From NCBI RefSeq assembly GCF_000220395.1, contig NW_004086063.1, positions 62,001 through 126,000 of the forward strand: a stretch of 64,000 nt of DNA. The letters run 5' to 3'. Of the stretch, positions 63,561-64,000 are shown piece by piece. The position numbers and the translations under genes are program-made. Every line of letters starts with the position of its first letter. Position 1 is the first letter of the stretch. The notes below the pieces were generated by a model. It was not told the origin of the DNA, made no database searches, and saw only the letters and a program-made list of their open reading frames with translations. The stretch comes from Ichthyophthirius multifiliis. Taxonomy: Eukaryota > Ciliophora > Oligohymenophorea > Hymenostomatida.

Positions 63561-64000
63561 TTTTATTTTTAAAAAATAAAAGTACAATTCATAAAACTTA
63601 AAAATTTTTTTCGGTTAGTACATAATCAATATTTATATAAAAAAATAAAAAGAAAATATAAAAATAAATTTACAAATATCTAATAATTAATATGAAATTA
63701 AAATTTCATTTAAAACACATTTTCTATTTTTTAATGCGATTATATCAATGTTAATTAATTTCATTTCACTATTTCTAATTATTATGATGTTAGAAATTAT
63801 TTATAATATTTTGTTATGATAATAAAAGAAATTTCTATAATGCTTTTTATTTAATAATGGTTTTTAAAATTGTCTTTAGCATGTTAAAAAAAATACAGAT
63901 AATAATTTTAAAAGTTAAATTATATTAAATTTATTAATTAAAATAATGATTGTTTTTAAAAATAATAATATTATAATGAAATTTAATTATGAAGTTTATT
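63561..64000. other. AT-rich end of window
   Basis: No gene recognised; the window ends in AT-rich sequence. Confidence 0.5.

Noticed and set aside
1-64000. Bacterial or organelle origin because of high A+T
   Set aside because: Spliceosomal-type introns, kinesin, SIN3, TBC, RCC1, importin and a Pol III-type tRNA terminator show nuclear eukaryotic DNA; TAA/TAG as Gln fits ciliates.
1-64000. Euplotes-type programmed +1 frameshifting as the general cause of frame breaks
   Set aside because: Euplotes uses TGA as Cys and shifts at AAA-TAA/TAG; here TAA and TAG are Gln and TGA is stop, and most breaks are at homopolymers.

Overview
The window reads as macronuclear-type DNA of an oligohymenophorean ciliate. 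It is extremely A+T rich. Conserved proteins appear only if TAA and TAG are read as glutamine and TGA is the sole stop; read that way, SIN3, kinesin-2, PDCD5, importin-alpha, RCC1, DZIP1 and TBC proteins all come out. Genes are cut by short AT-rich GT...AG introns, mostly 37-75 nt. Ichthyophthirius multifiliis or a close relative fits the composition and code, but the species is an inference. Gene models were built by hand from codon phase and protein-family logic. Where all intron phases closed exactly I give exact ends; elsewhere ends are marked approximate.

Layout. 1.7-8.4 kb: a small J-domain membrane protein (+), an unrecognised five-exon gene (-), and a SIN3 corepressor (-). 10.7-13.5 kb: a coiled-coil protein and a DZIP1-type basal-body zinc-finger protein (+). 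14.4 kb: one tRNA-Asn(GTT). 16.4-25.1 kb: importin-alpha-like (-), HNH nuclease-like (+), alveolin-repeat cortical protein (-), PDCD5 (+), RCC1-repeat protein (+). 26.3-26.8 kb: a GC-elevated island of unknown nature. 27.2-34.1 kb: TBC RabGAP (-), an unrecognised conserved-looking protein (-), a decayed K+ channel (+), kinesin-2 motor (-). 35.4-39.6 kb: small or unresolved coding stretches and a TMEM135-like membrane protein (-). 41.1-44.3 kb: coiled-coil RING protein (+). 46.6-51.1 kb: type I membrane protein (+), EF-hand protein (-). 51.8-58.1 kb: RSPH1-like MORN protein (+), Q/N-rich protein (+), large MORN protein (-). 60.5-63.6 kb: E2-like ubiquitin-conjugating protein (+) and a second K+-channel remnant (+).

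How the genes fit together. Several belong to cilium or cortex biology: kinesin-2, DZIP1, an RSPH1-like protein, a second MORN protein and the alveolin protein. Others serve nuclear transport and chromatin (importin-alpha, RCC1-type, SIN3) or membrane traffic and protein turnover (TBC, RING, E2). No operons are expected; gene orientation is mixed and intergenic stretches are AT-rich and repeat-laden.

The most notable signals are single-base frame breaks in otherwise conserved genes, often in A/T runs, and two potassium-channel remnants whose selectivity filters are non-canonical or damaged. An A+T-poor island carrying a C4A2-type motif in a hairpin loop and a clear alveolin-repeat protein also stand out.
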